From Albula goreensis (lineage: Eukaryota > Chordata > Actinopteri > Albuliformes > Albulidae): 64,000 nucleotides of DNA. The DNA lies in the NCBI GenBank assembly GCA_022829145.1, contig CM040748.1:5474501-5538500 (forward strand). The letters are read 5' to 3'. Positions 38,611-59,724 of this stretch are shown in pieces. How positions within the stretch are numbered: position 1 is the first letter of the stretch; every line of letters begins with the position of its first letter. The notes beneath the pieces were generated by a model. That model was not told where the DNA came from. It was given only the letters and a program-made list of their open reading frames with translations, and made no database searches. Made by a program: the position numbers and the translations under genes.

Positions 38611-41262
38611 GCCTGGGTATGTCACGCACTGGAATCGATTATCATAGTGGCATCTGAACAAGTTTGAGCTTGCCTTCCATTCTTATTTTTGTAGGAACAA
38701 AATTATGAAGAAACACAGTGAATGTAATTTTTTTTTTTTTTTTTAAGTGATTTGATATTGTGTGTGTCATGATTGCAGATTGAGTTATGCAGTTGCTGTT
38801 GATTAAGTGTGGTTTACTGTTGTAATTTTTGATCTCAGTGTTATTTATTGTGTATGTAATTGCTCAGCCTTATTGATGAAAACAGCCATTATATACTGTT
38901 GAGCAGAAATCGATGTCACCTAGAGGTATACTGTAATTGAAAATCTAATTACCAAAACATCCTACTGGTGTGATTTATTGAAGTACGTGTACTTAAACCT
39001 GCGGTGGTGGTATACCAGTCTGTTTAATGGAAAACTGAGTACTGAAAGCAAAAGTGACTCCTTTTGCTCTTCCTTGAGAAGTTTTTTGTTTGTTTGTTGT
39101 TTTGGGAGCTAAAAAGGCCAGGTGGCAAGTGTCCACCAGTTTTTCAGTGCACTTTTTGTTTGATGAATTTTTCTCACTGTCACTTTAAAATATTTTTGAC
39201 CTGTTGTGTACAAATTGTGTTACTGATCAGTAGTTATAATCTATAAAAGAACCCTCACAAAGGTGTATAATATACACAATGAACATATATATAAATTGTT
39301 GGTTTAAAAAAGGACACTGTGTTACATTGTGCTACTAGATAGGTAGGGTATTGATGTTGGCAAAGTTTGAAATCACAAGCACCATTTTCAATTAGATAGT
39401 CTGACAAGTTTCTTGTCATACAAACGTGCACAGATGTTTGTATTTTTATGAACAATGCTGATGAGAACAGAAAGAATGGAAAAGACGCCTAAGTGAAATG
39501 AAACGGTGACTAATTATATTATAGGTAATCTATTACAATAATGCAAACAGTAATCCTGAATTGTCAATATTGGCTTTATAAATGGTTCAACAGCTTGAAC
39601 AAGCATTTGAAGTGTTCTTAAATTATCACCCTATATGTTGACAGATTTCAAACAGTTCCAGATGGTTTGTAGGTTTGGAAAGACCTAATGCTTAATTGAC
39701 ATTATGCACACATTTTATTTTTATTTTTGTGCCATTAATAAAATGAATAACTCTTAACAAGTGACACTAATATCTGAATGATGGTCTCATCCAGGTTAAA
39801 GATACTGAAACAAAATAACTACCTGATTGGTTAATGACATTTTTAGCCCCTCTGGATTTTCTTGGAAATATACTGGGTGGGAATATTATGCATGTATTGT
39901 TGTGTAAAATAATGAATTCTTAAAGTATTGCATGGTTTACTTACTGAAAATCCAACTTCCCCTGTCTGTGGTAAATGGAAAGAGTTGGATAATTGTTTGA
40001 AAATACAAAACACTGACATTACTGTCTAACCTTCAAACTATGTGCAAGTAATTGTAGTGTCGGTCTGGCACAAGGAACAAAATGGTATTGTATATTTGCA
40101 GAATCAGAAATAATGATTTATAACCAACCTGCCAGTAATCGTTCATGGCTCATTTTACTGTCATCTTAAATATTTTCCTGTTCCATATTTAAGTAATTGC
40201 ATCAAAAAAACCAAGTGATTTTAAAAGTACTGGTTAAAAATGTTTTCTGAAATCAGCTTTGGCGCTTTAGGACATATATCTGAAACCCATGGTCCATGCC
40301 GCTCCCTGTTTGGAATGGAGTTTGTGTAATGCATTATTTTTATGGAAGTAGTCGGTCCGCCTTATTCGTATTTTCGACCAACCGCTGCTCTAAAACATAT
40401 TTTTAAAAATCCAGAATATTCTCGAAACAGAGCATTTAAAATCCTGCATGCAGCGTATACTAGAATACTGTAATCAGTATGGTTTAAATGGGTTTTAGCA
40501 ATTCTAGTGGTACATATAGGTGGGTTTTCCAGTTATGAACACATATTGGGTAAGATTACGAGCATCTGCCGTTTTTTTCCATTTGCAGGGGTCCTGGTAC
40601 CATACACCCAGGAACAAGGCTGGCCGACTATTTCATTTTCATCACCAGGTGATGGATTACAGTGCAATCATGAATTTAAGGACTAGCCTGTTCTAAGATG
40701 CTTAAAATGTACACATCCCCATGTAGTGCCTAAAGTGGACACTTTTTTTCTATGATTCAGAAGTTGCCATTTATCTAAAGCCTTATGGTTTTTAATTGTC
40801 ATATTACTCCATGGAGGCAACAATACCCATGCAGAATATAGAATATTCAGTCTTAGTAATCACAGTACACAGTGGGTGCATGAACTGCTGCATTTGCCTA
40901 AATCAAGTTTCACTTCATTGCACTGCCAAAATCCAGTTGCAGTAACAGCATAATTTCTGTGTCTTTTCAAAAAGTAGAAGTTGATTTTTACAATGTTTCA
41001 GGAGATTTTGGTTCTTTGAGTAATTCTTTGATTCACACAGGTTTCGTGTGTGTGTGTGTGAGTACATGGGTATGCCAGTGAAACCCAATTATAACAGGAG
41101 TAAAAAAAAAAAAGACATATGTAACTATTTTTGAATGTTTGAGAATGTCTGAATTTAATTTTGCACAGGAATGTTTGGTGATGAATTGATTTTTTGTTCT
41201 ACTGAAATTTAATTTTGTATGTTTTGACAGTTGTAAACACAGAACTTAATATATTTAATAAA
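38611..41262 (+). other. SMCR8: SMCR8 3' untranslated region
   Basis: Long AT-rich stretch without coding sense after the SMCR8 stop. AATAAA at 39737-39742 and at 41257-41262 are candidate proximal and distal poly(A) signals. A T run lies near 38728-38744 and a GT run near 41046-41060. Confidence 0.55.
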
Positions 41263-41461
41263 AATTTCTAACCTGACCCACACTTTGTGGCATGAAGTGC
41301 TTGTGTGGTGTAAGAAGTCGATTTCATTTCTTTAAATCAGTACATTTTTACTTTTTCAAAAATGCGGCTAGCATGTATCAGTCTGCCAGTGGTTGGATAA
41401 TTCAAATGGATAACAATATGTAGTCATTTTCACAATGTATTTAGAGTCATTCAAATGCAAA

Positions 41462-41467
41462 TTTATT
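41462..41467 (-). terminator. Poly(A) signal (minus strand) of the unrecognised gene
   Basis: TTTATT on the plus strand, AATAAA on the minus, about 440 nt past the stop codon of the minus-strand gene. The distal SMCR8 signal lies only 200 bp away in the opposite direction, so the two genes end tail to tail. Confidence 0.45.
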
Positions 41468-41904
41468 AAACACAAATGACAATATGCCACATAAATGATA
41501 CCGCAAATATGTACAGCAGTCACAAAGAGAAGAAAGGCCTCACTTTGGCACACAGTCTGAAATAAAATGTTTTTTTTTAATTTATAAACAGTACAATTTT
41601 ACCAAAAGAGAAATATTGCCAGAGCCCAACATACGAGTTTGAAATTTAAATCCAATTATTGTACTATTGTATCAGCACTTCATAACACAACTTCATAATA
41701 CAATGTTTTTTTTCCCCAACAAAAAAAAAAAAAAAATCACTGCTGTGAAATTTTAACATTATGGTCGCCATTAGTCAATGTAAAACACGATGCTGTTTCA
41801 CTGAATGTTTGCAAGAGTTCCTGTACGTTTTCATGAGGGAGCTGTGTCCCCTGGAGAACAAGTGGTCCCTCATTGGGTTTGGATTTTGATTTAATCTTCC
41901 ACAG

Positions 41905-50829
<8,925 letters not shown>

Positions 50830-50841
50830 TTTATGCGCCAT

Positions 50842-52150
50842 TAAATTCAAAACTAGGACGAATAGAGGCAAGAATGGTATCCAAAATCAAATTCTCTCAA
50901 AGTCTCTCCCTTGTTTTCGGTTTATTTCTATCCATCCGGTCACCTTTGATACCAGGGTTCCACCATGTAGCCCTATGAGATGGCAACAATAACAGCCAAA
51001 TGAATCAAAAACCATTACTAAAAGACAAAACGGGGGCGACAAACGCTGTGGGCTGTTCCACTCAGGAGTGGGCACAAATGTTTTGGGTTGTTCCACTCAG
51101 GGTTGAGCCCATCTCAATTACTTTTTTGTTAGGTATCATAGATAAGCCGAAGTCAAAACCGTCTTTCCCTCAAAAACAAGTAACAATTCAGCCAAAATCC
51201 AAAGCCACTAACCAAAAAAAAAAAAAAAAAAAAAAAACCCAAATGCTTTCAATTCGTGCAAACTAGCTACTTAGTTAGCGTATGTAACTAGTTAGACGTA
51301 CAAACCAGTGCTGTTAAGCAAAATGTGTTTCAACAACGTCTACATAACAGAAAATATTTAAGTCTTAGACACAAAACAAACAACGTGACGCTTTTCCTTA
51401 CGCTTGTTAAACAATTAACAAGTCACTTGTTTCACTTGTTAGACAATTAGCGAAACAGTCTGCAAGCTTCCGTCCTTCCTGCACCAAAGAGATGTCCCTT
51501 TTCATTTTTAGCGCGTTGCAAAAGCTAACTACATACGTCATGATCTTAACTCGACTTCTCTGGTTGTTTTAAGTGCATACTGCCATCTACTGCACTGGAG
51601 TGTGGACCAGGCGATGCGTTTTATTTTAGTCCTGTTTGTAAATCTTTGTCTCTTATTTGTAAATTTTATGTAAATGCCCTGTGCACATCACGTCTATAAA
51701 TGGAGAAAAAAAACAATGTTGAATGTATATCTGAATATTCGCTGTAATATTATATACACCAGCTCACCAAGGCAAATTCCTAGTACATGTAGGCCTATTG
51801 AACTTGACGCATGAAATTGATTTTGATTTAATTCTAAAACATGTTCATATGAAAAAGCACATGCTGTTCGGATGTTTTCTGCATAATGGCTGGTGATAGT
51901 AAAGGTGATCAGAGATAATATTTTAGATTCATCAGATGGAATCTGCCTTGAAGGGGTGGGACTCAAATCACAATCCCACAGAAGGTCTTCACCTTTAAAA
52001 CCTTGCAAGGCAAACTCTTATCATACTTTTTATCATACTTTTTAATAATTCCAAAGGACATGTTTCCTATATTTTTTTTTAAAGGTAATTGTTTCCAATT
52101 CCCTTACATTTTTTAGCCGCTTAAAACCATCGAAAACACCAGTAAGAAGT
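50842..52150. other. Divergent intergenic region between the unrecognised gene and BUD31
   Basis: Head-to-head spacing of about 1.4 kb. Contains an A run at about 51212-51237, a CRE-like TACGTCA near 51534, a CTCF-like GCCATCTACTGC at 51582-51593 and, near 51466-51482, CGGAAG on the minus strand upstream of the SIM-protein gene. The 5' UTR of that gene probably starts near here. Confidence 0.4.
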
Positions 52151-52220
52151 CGGAAGATTCTCGGTTGGGTAACGGAAGTGACAAACTGGCTGTGCACTGA
52201 CGACAAAGAAGCCGGAAGTT
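52151..52220 (+). promoter_or_regulatory. BUD31: BUD31 promoter with three ETS-like sites
   Basis: CGGAAG occurs near 52151, 52173 (ACGGAAGTGAC) and 52213 (GCCGGAAGTT), all in the same orientation within 70 bp and ending about 65 nt before the ATG. Clustered ETS/GABP sites at the start site are usual in housekeeping TATA-less promoters. Motif match only. Confidence 0.5.
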
Positions 52221-52285
52221 CTCAGCGTTCATGAAGCAGTGACTACAGTTTCTTCTTATATGCGCTTGGATTATTTGTTTTGAGA

Positions 52286-53208
52286 ATGCCAAAAGTGAAA
52301 AGAAGTAGAAAACCTCCCCCAGACGGATGGGAACTAATCGAACCAACACTGGATGAACTGGACCAAAAAATGAGGGAAGGTGAGTGCGAGAGAATCGCTT
52401 CAGTTGCTTGATATCTGTGGTGGTGATGAACACGTTGCTGGCTAGGAAAGTAAAAAAAACCCTATGTGTTTAGATTCTCTTCACTCTTTATTTCATTCAT
52501 AGCTGAGACTGAACCACATGAAGGCAAACGGAAAGTGGAATCACTGTGGCCCATTTTCAGACTGCATCATCAACGAAGTCGCTACATTTTTGACCTATTC
52601 TACAAGAGAAAAGCTATCAGCAGAGGTACGATTGAAAATTATCCCTCTTTTGCCAGTCGTCAGAAACGATTGTTATACGACAAGTGTGAACTTCTTGTGT
52701 TGATTTTTCCAGTATCCAACAAAATTGACGTGCTTTAAAATCGTTTTTCAGAGCTCTACGATTACTGCATTAAAGAAGGATATGCCGATAAGAACCTTAT
52801 CGCCAAGTGGAAAAAGCAGGGCTATGAAAATTTGTGCTGCCTTCGTTGCATTCAGACTCGAGACACAAACTTCGGAACAAACTGTATATGCAGGGTGCCG
52901 AAAAGCAAGCTGGAAGTGGTGAGTTTACCCCTTTTCACGTACATTGCAGTGCCACTGAGAATCAAACGTTTGTGTTATTAAAGCGCTGACTGCTTTGTAC
53001 CCGAGATCCCCGTCTGGGTAATGGATGGGTTTCACGGCAGTTTCCTAGCAACGAATATGAAAACAATGGAGTCGCATTCACTGAACAGTGATTTTTCTGC
53101 CACTCTTTACCTGTATTGCTTCCACTGTGTAAGGCTTCTCTTTCCTTCTCTCCGTAGGGCAGGATAGTGGAGTGTACTCACTGCGGATGCAGAGGATGTT
53201 CTGGCTGA
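52286..53208 (+). CDS. BUD31: BUD31 (G10 homologue), spliceosome component
   Basis: Small zinc-binding protein of the activated spliceosome, nuclear. Coding exons 52286-52379, 52503-52625, 52752-52918 and 53158-53208 give 144 aa, the length of the human protein. Seen: [20 protein letters not shown] at the N-terminus, the helical middle ([16 protein letters not shown]), and the Cys-rich C-terminal half ([19 protein letters not shown], then [12 protein letters not shown]). It is almost identical to human BUD31, as expected for one of the most conserved eukaryotic proteins. Frame intact. Followed tail-to-tail by PTCD1, the human 7q22.1 arrangement. Confidence 0.98.
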
Positions 53209-53583
53209 AAATGTTTTCTGCTGCACGCATCTGTAGCCACGCTTATCTGTAGCCTGAAACTTGCGTTGACATTACTGTAATGTTGGAACGATATTTCTAC
53301 AAAAGTAATTTTTTTTTCTGCTGCAAAAAAAACAGGGGGACACACAGTACGCTGGACTTGTAATGCAGTAACACTCAGTGACTACCAGACTGTAATACTG
53401 GTGGTATTTCTTATGACTGTTTTTATATATATATGAACATGTCTGTGAACATTCATTGTAATTAAGGCAATTGTTGCAGGTAAAATGTAAATAGTGCAGC
53501 TGTGTTATTGATGGTCTAACAAGCTGCTGTTAAAGATCAATGCAGCTATTTTTGTCAACTCTTGATAAGTTGATTACTTTGAA

Positions 53584-53589
53584 TTTATT
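53584..53589 (-). terminator. PTCD1: Poly(A) signal (minus strand), PTCD1
   Basis: TTTATT on the plus strand (AATAAA on the minus), about 215 nt past the PTCD1 stop. It lies inside the inferred BUD31 3' UTR, so the two convergent transcripts would overlap by roughly 100 nt. Confidence 0.45.
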
Positions 53590-53659
53590 ACATTAATTTT
53601 TATGACAAAATACTTAAATATTATACATCATTTTTTTTTCCAAACAAATGACTTTGGTC

Positions 53660-53665
53660 ATTAAA
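53660..53665 (+). terminator. BUD31: Poly(A) signal ATTAAA, BUD31
   Basis: ATTAAA 450 nt past the BUD31 stop. A weaker choice than AATAAA, but no better plus-strand signal was seen before PTCD1. Confidence 0.4.
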
Positions 53666-53802
53666 TATACATTCATGACATTAAAAGTAATTGTGAGTGG
53701 TCGTTAATGTTTGGTCTTACAAACTCATTAATACCTAACTTTACAATACAGCATAATTTTTGTTTTCCTGGATTTATGATTTGAGTCCAGTTGGACTGCT
53801 TT

Positions 53803-56800
53803 TTATTCACTGCCATCACAGTTCTTGTTCTCTGTTTTTGGTTGTTTAAATTTCTCCCATGGGTGGGGAGTCTCCTGTCCCGGCATAGACCTCAGCCAGT
53901 TGTGGTAGAAACCTCTGAAGCCATCTATCTTCTCCAGATAGGTGTTTTTGGCTTTATACTAGAAAAGGGGAGGGAGTCAGTCAGACAAAACCATTTAGAT
54001 ATGGAGAGTGTTTAGCATTTTGTAGCTTTCTGAATGTCTTTCCTTTCCTCTATCTTGTCTGGACCAATCTTACTGATGATTTACTTAAAACCTGAGATTT
54101 ATGCATTACTAGAACTAGTTATGATTGAAACAAGGTTTGATTAATCCTCTTAGACTGGGACTGCACTTAGCTGCCATTAAGGGACTTTTTTCCAACCAAA
54201 CAAAAAGGTGTCTCTCTCTCTTCAGTTGGTCATTGGTCCAAATCATTGAGCTACTGATTCTATATTGTAGCTCCTCCCATTTTTGGTTTTACAAAGCCTC
54301 ATCCCATTCATTGTAGATTTACAGCTTTGATCACTTGATAAACTGACCTTATCAAAGTTTGGTGGGTACTGAGCAGCAAACTCCAGCTGTCTTATGATGA
54401 CCTCTGTTGCAGGGACTTGATTTTCCTTCATACTTCTCAGGATCTCTTTCAAGTAATTGTAATCCAGCTGCTTAGAAGCTCTGTTGATAAGGGCACTATA
54501 TACATGGGCATTTGGAGTAATGCCTGAGACCTGAAATGAACATTGAATAAAAATAATTTTAAAAACAGCTAAAAACATTACATATTTTAAATAATCATAA
54601 CAAACTTTACACTATTGCACTGCTGTTTAATTTTGTAGCTGCAACTTGATAAACGTAATCTGTACCTTCATATCTGACAGTAGTTGTAGTCCGTCTTTCT
54701 CTCTCTTGCAGGCAACTGCTAAACTACTGTATGTGTGAAGGTTAGGTTCCAAACCCCTTTTTGCCAATACTGGTAAAAGTGCCTAAAAAGGACCAAGGGA
54801 AAAGGAGAAAAATACAAATCAGTTTCACACGAAAGTGCAGTCATGATAACACATTCACAGGAACATGGAGTAGATTAAAAATTGAAAGTAAAAATGTCTT
54901 ACCTTTGCTCCTTCAAAGTCTCCTGCCTTTGCCTTTTTTCGCACAAGGGTGTTGAAGAAAGTGACGTCTAGTTTCAGTTTATGCTGTTTAGCAACCGAGA
55001 GCAAGCTCAATTCAAGCTCATCCTCTGGGGCTGTGACATCGGCTAGCAGAGTCAGAGTCTTAATGCTGGGTGTGACATCATCAGCCTCCATTTTACTCAG
55101 CAATCCCTCCATGTTCCCTATTAATGCCAACCTGTCGGAGGCAGTAGTCACAGAACCCAAGGTGATAACATTGGATATGTCTGTTCTTAAGTCCAGAAGA
55201 TTGGGTAAGCTGACCCTGGGCATTGATAGCTGTAAGGAATTTGAATCACTGGGAACCATTTGTGTATTATTCATTGGCTCTGATCCTGAAGCGACTGTGA
55301 CATTGTTTGGCTTTAGATGGGACTCAGTGTACGTTTCCATGGACCGTTGATGTACCTCTCCCTTATTCAACAAAGGATCCACAGTCTGTTCCTCTGTGCC
55401 CTTGTCCAGAAAAAGTGTGCTTTCAAAGGCATCTACATCCATGCCCATCTCATTTTGACCTGCTCTCCTCTTTGCCCTCTGAGTCCTCCGTCCCTTTGCG
55501 TGTTTTGGGGTCAACTCCTCTTCATTCCTCAGCAGCAAACGGGAGGCCACAGCGGGATCCCCAAGGCTGCAGTCGCGAGCCGCACGCAGCATCAGGTTAT
55601 AACTGTGAGAATCAGGCTTTATCCCCATTTCAACATCTGACGCCAAACCTGAAATGAAAATAAAAAAGAGCTGAAAACATGCATTTTCCAGAGTAAGAGT
55701 TGCTATTAATATGTGACATAGAAACAAACTGCATGCTTTGTGCATTTGTTTATTCATTGTATATTAACTTGAAGAAAAAAACAACAACTTTGAGAGAAAT
55801 GTTTCACCTGTAGAGAAAGTCTGAATCCTTGATCTTTATCTTTAATACAACCCATTAGGAGAAAGTTGAAGGTTTCCTGATTGATTGCATGGCCTTTTTG
55901 CAGCATTTCCTACAACCACAGAAAATACAATAATTCACATTTTGTTAATTTAATGGTAAAAACCATGCGACCAAACAAATGAAGAGCAGTAATGAGCCAT
56001 TCGTACCCTCAGCACATGAAAACAGGCCCGCAGGTCAGAGCAGAGTGCATGGGTCTTCAGCAGGGCGTGGTAAGTGATGAGGCTGAGCTGAACGTTCTTC
56101 ATCTTCAGCTCCTGCTGCAGTTTCAGCGCCTGCTGCAAACCCGAGTCCTTCCACGGAGATTCCGCGCAGGCGTTGAACAGAGCGGTGTAAGTGGCATCTG
56201 TTGGAAGCAGGCCTCGCTTCTTCATCTGTTTTTAGGATGAAAAACACAACTTTACAGCACTTGAGTTTCAAATAATATTTTAATATGTGAAGAAACACAA
56301 AACAATCTTCTGAACAGAGACTGAGGAAACTAATATAGGGGTGTGGACATTTCAGGTTTAGATGTCCAGCTTGAGCATCAGTTTGGAATAAAAACAAAAT
56401 CTATTAACTCCCATGCAATACTTGAACAATACCATTGAATCCAATGACCACTTCATATTACACTGAAACTATATTTTATATCCTTTACACACTTACATCA
56501 CTGTAGAGCTTGAACGCCTTTTTGAGGTAGCCCACGCGACCACAGCCTCCGATGAGGACAGTGTAGTTGTATTCCTCTGGCTGCAGACGTTCCCCCTTGA
56601 GCATTTGCTCCTCAAACATATCCAGCGCGTCACTAAGCTGTGGAAAACAAACTGCATGAAAAAACAGCGACATCGTTTTATTCCAACACTTACAGCTGAA
56701 AGATCTTTTCCCCCTCCTTTACCTTGTCCTGCTTTATCAGTTTCTTGCACTGAAGAAAGTACCAGTAAGTAGTGTTCCTTCTGATAGGTCTTGGCATCCA

Positions 56801-57088
56801 CTCTTCCACGTCTTCTTCATCAACACTTGCTTTGTATTTCATCTCGTGCAATTCTGGTGATGTCTTGCGGAATATCCTTCTGGATGCAAAGTTTGAAGAA
56901 ATGGATCCAAAGTCCTCTTCACTTGCATCATTATTATTAGTATCACTGTCAGGTATTCGCGAATTTGGACTTCCTGACGGTAGCACATCGTTTTGTGCCC
57001 CCGTCGGTCCACGTTGATTCTTCATGGATAAATATGAAACGTTAATTCTTCTACATTGTGTATCTGTGATTGTCCTTGAAGATATCAT
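53803..57088 (-). CDS. PTCD1: PTCD1, mitochondrial pentatricopeptide repeat protein 1 (two frameshifts as sequenced)
   Basis: Mitochondrial matrix RNA-binding PPR protein linked to tRNA-Leu processing and 16S rRNA/ribosome maturation. Exons in transcript order: 57088-56723, 56637-56497, 56225-56007, 55911-55808, 55648-54903, 54782-54666, 54530-54348, 53958-53803. Seen: [32 protein letters not shown] and [20 protein letters not shown] (PPR units), [37 protein letters not shown], and a C-terminus with [14 protein letters not shown] then ETPHPWEKF, all close to human. Lesions: exon 55911-55808 has 2 extra bases in a GA run (about 55858-55864), giving a TAA at 55855-55857; exon 55648-54903 lacks one base near 55627. 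If both are corrected the product is about 676 aa from ATG 57088. The true N-terminus and targeting peptide are uncertain; the frame is open up to a stop at 57158-57160 without an earlier ATG. Confidence 0.9.
54131..54303 (+). mobile_element. MITE-like inverted-repeat element, copy 3 (decayed)
   Basis: The right half (CATTGGTCCAAATCATTGAG, then TGTAGCTCCTCCCATTTTTG) clearly matches the copies at 1755-1933 and 9303-9470. The left end (AAGGTTTGATTAA, then GCACTTAGCTG) is a weak match. It lies in a PTCD1 intron, in the same orientation as copy 1. Confidence 0.6.
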
Positions 57089-57628
57089 CAGTGGATGCAC
57101 GTTCTCAAAGGGCTCCTCCAAGTTGATTTGCGCAAGGATGTGTTGACAGTGAGGTACTTAAACCATAATCAAACGCGTTTGATCTACTTATGAAACACTT
57201 TAAACAAGACAGATACTTAAGCATTGTGACTGTTGAGCTTAGTTATATGTCCTCGACCACAGAAGGAAAATTCTGTATTTAAAAGTAAATTCCTCCAACC
57301 TAGCCAAACCATCAGTCGTGCCAATCGCTAACCACAATCATCATACAAAATCCTCAATCCACGGTTAATCGCACCTTTAATAAGTAGCTAGCTAAAATAA
57401 GCTGCATCACAAGGCTAACGAGCTAATGTTAACTGTTATAGTGACAGTTTGGCAAATACCAGTAAGAGGAAAGCCAGACACTCACGCTCACAGCATCTAT
57501 ACAACAGCAAAATGACAAAACAACCTTGTAAAAATTTGGAGCAAAACGTTTAGATAAGCGAACTGTACACAACCAAACGAGCTTTAATACTTCTTTACAG
57601 GCAGTGGAACGAAGAAACACCTCCTCAC

Positions 57629-57708
57629 GTGGTAACGATGTCCTTCAGAACATCTGCAGCCTTACTAGCAGATAACAGAGCGTGATTCGCTTCGTCCTTA
57701 ATTTCTGA
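57629..57708 (-). other. Candidate 5' exon of PTCD1 or of an ATP5MF-PTCD1 read-through
   Basis: An 80-bp segment bounded on the minus strand by a strong T/C-rich tract ending in AG, and by a donor-like GTGAGG. It fits neither the PTCD1 coding frame (stops or no ATG) nor a known protein. If it is an exon it is probably untranslated leader. Confidence 0.25.
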
Positions 57709-57719
57709 CTTACATGAAA

Positions 57720-59600
57720 AGAGAAAAAGGAAAAAAATATGTCTTCTTAACTTCACACGAAACAAAGTATTTGGTTCTGATATGTATCGAGTTCCCCACA
57801 AACTGGACATTGGCGGAAACAAATTTTGTTATCGATTACATTTGCCTTTAAGTTCAAAGTTCAGGAACCTGCACTAGCACGCTGGATAGCGGATTCGTTT
57901 GACAGGCAGTCAATTGACAAGTGTGCGTTATGTGTGCGGAATGCATGGTTGTCGATAACTGAGTTTATTTGTAATTCTTTCATTGAACGGACCGTGTCCG
58001 GTGAATAAACATACAAACCTTAATTTTAACGTTTTAGTGGTTTTGACTTACAGTAATAATGGTTGTGGAGGAACAAACACTGAGTGGGAGCTCAGTCGCT
58101 GTATTTATCAGTAATGGACTGTAATTAGGAAGAAATAATACAGTGGTACAAATATATCTAATGCTAGCTAAGTATCCATTTTACACGCCCATTGAAGAAA
58201 CAATTTTAAGATGCTTGTATTCAGATAGCTATATTTAGATACTTATGAACTCTTCTTGTACATTTAGAGGATATTAAATCGACGAAAACAAAGTCTCATG
58301 AACAGAAAAACAGAACAATTTTGTAAATACATGCTTTCCCTTCTGCCACTTTTCCTTATCACTGAATTTTGTAAATGTAATTTAGTTGTATACACAATCT
58401 ATACTTATCATTGCAATCAGTACAGAAGGGCACAGACAAGCAGGTGTTCCCTTCTTCCTTTCTACACCCTTACACCTGCAGCACAGACATGAGTCTGGGA
58501 AATACATGGCATATAACTTTTCCCAGATAGACCGTGGTCATTGCTATTGATGAGGGTCACATGTGAGTGAGGACATGTGGACATCTCTGCCAACTCTATC
58601 ACTTCTCTCATGGGTCATGCAGTGGGGTATGCCTTGCCCCATGGGGTTGCCAGCTATAGTCAGAACTGGCATGGTCAAGTTTCTACACTGTGGGGCCCAT
58701 CCACACACTGGAACAGTGTCTTAACATCTACTATCTCCTATTTGACAGGTGAGTTGTAAATAGCATGAACATATGTGGATAGGTTATATTTTCAAGTTTT
58801 TTGTTCAAGCAAGCAAACTAATTGCCTGTGTTTATTTTGATATTGGTTATTTCACCAATGTACAAAATGCATAGGCTACATACACAACTGTACTCAGTTT
58901 ATTTAATCGTAAGTATGTCTTTAAAGTGGAAATAAGCAATTGTAAGAAACACTGTAAACAAGTTTTGTTTTTAACAGTGGGGAAAAACATAACAGAATGC
59001 TGGGCTCAATTTATACTGGTTATTTTTGGTCTTTATTATGTGTAGAATATAGGGTTAGTTTTTTCTCTGTATATTTACATTGAAGGAATTGAGCAGCTTG
59101 TAAAAATTGGACCAATCACCAATTTATATCTGGTTTCTTTTGTAAACGGTTGAACTTAATTTGGAAGGGTAAAAATCAAACAAATGAACAATACTGTTAC
59201 TAATTAAAAGTATGTTGTTTCTATTCAAAACATGAGAGGGTATATCAGAATCATACATATTCAAAGGGGAGTTGCATTGAATCTGGCCTACCTTTTTTTT
59301 TTTACTACATTATGTGCAATATTAATATTGTTTTCAAATAAGCAACCAGGTTCTGATCCAACAATTAACTGGTTTTGAAACTTCAATATGAGCATGATTC
59401 AGTTTAAGCACAGCATGCCTGTTTCAAGTCTAGTAGTCTGATAATAAACACATTTCGAGAAAAAAATTTGCCATTGAGTATTGACTTTCCCCAAAAATAG
59501 CCTATTTGAACTGTATGTGCTATATCTAATGCAAGGTTAAATAGTCAAACTATGCTGAACACAGCAGTTATATGATGGATACAATTAAAAAAAAAAACAC
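57720..59600. other. Gap between PTCD1 and ATP5MF
   Basis: No supported coding sequence on either strand. AT-rich with short A/T runs. Open frames near 58298-58759 have no recognisable family. Confidence 0.55.
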
Positions 59601-59627
59601 ACACACAAAACACATTAAAAATTTTAG

Positions 59628-59633
59628 TTTATT
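59628..59633 (-). terminator. ATP5MF: Poly(A) signal (minus strand), ATP5MF
   Basis: TTTATT on the plus strand, AATAAA on the minus, about 90 nt past the ATP5MF stop; the spacing suits a short 3' UTR. Confidence 0.6.
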
Positions 59634-59724
59634 TTGGTCACATTTAGTGCAGAATACAGAATGGGAATAGGTGCGGTTTTTTTTACACAACTGTGATGAG
59701 CAAAACCTCAGATCAAAAGAGTCT

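Noticed and set aside
57429..57822. Two short minus-strand frames upstream of PTCD1, one rich in basic residues like a targeting peptide
   Set aside because: The basic frame has no ATG and hits a stop just upstream; the other does not splice into the PTCD1 frame. Kept only as a possible leader exon.
58298..58759. Two 60-64-aa plus-strand frames between PTCD1 and ATP5MF
   Set aside because: No domain, no partner exon and ordinary AT-rich composition; chance frames.
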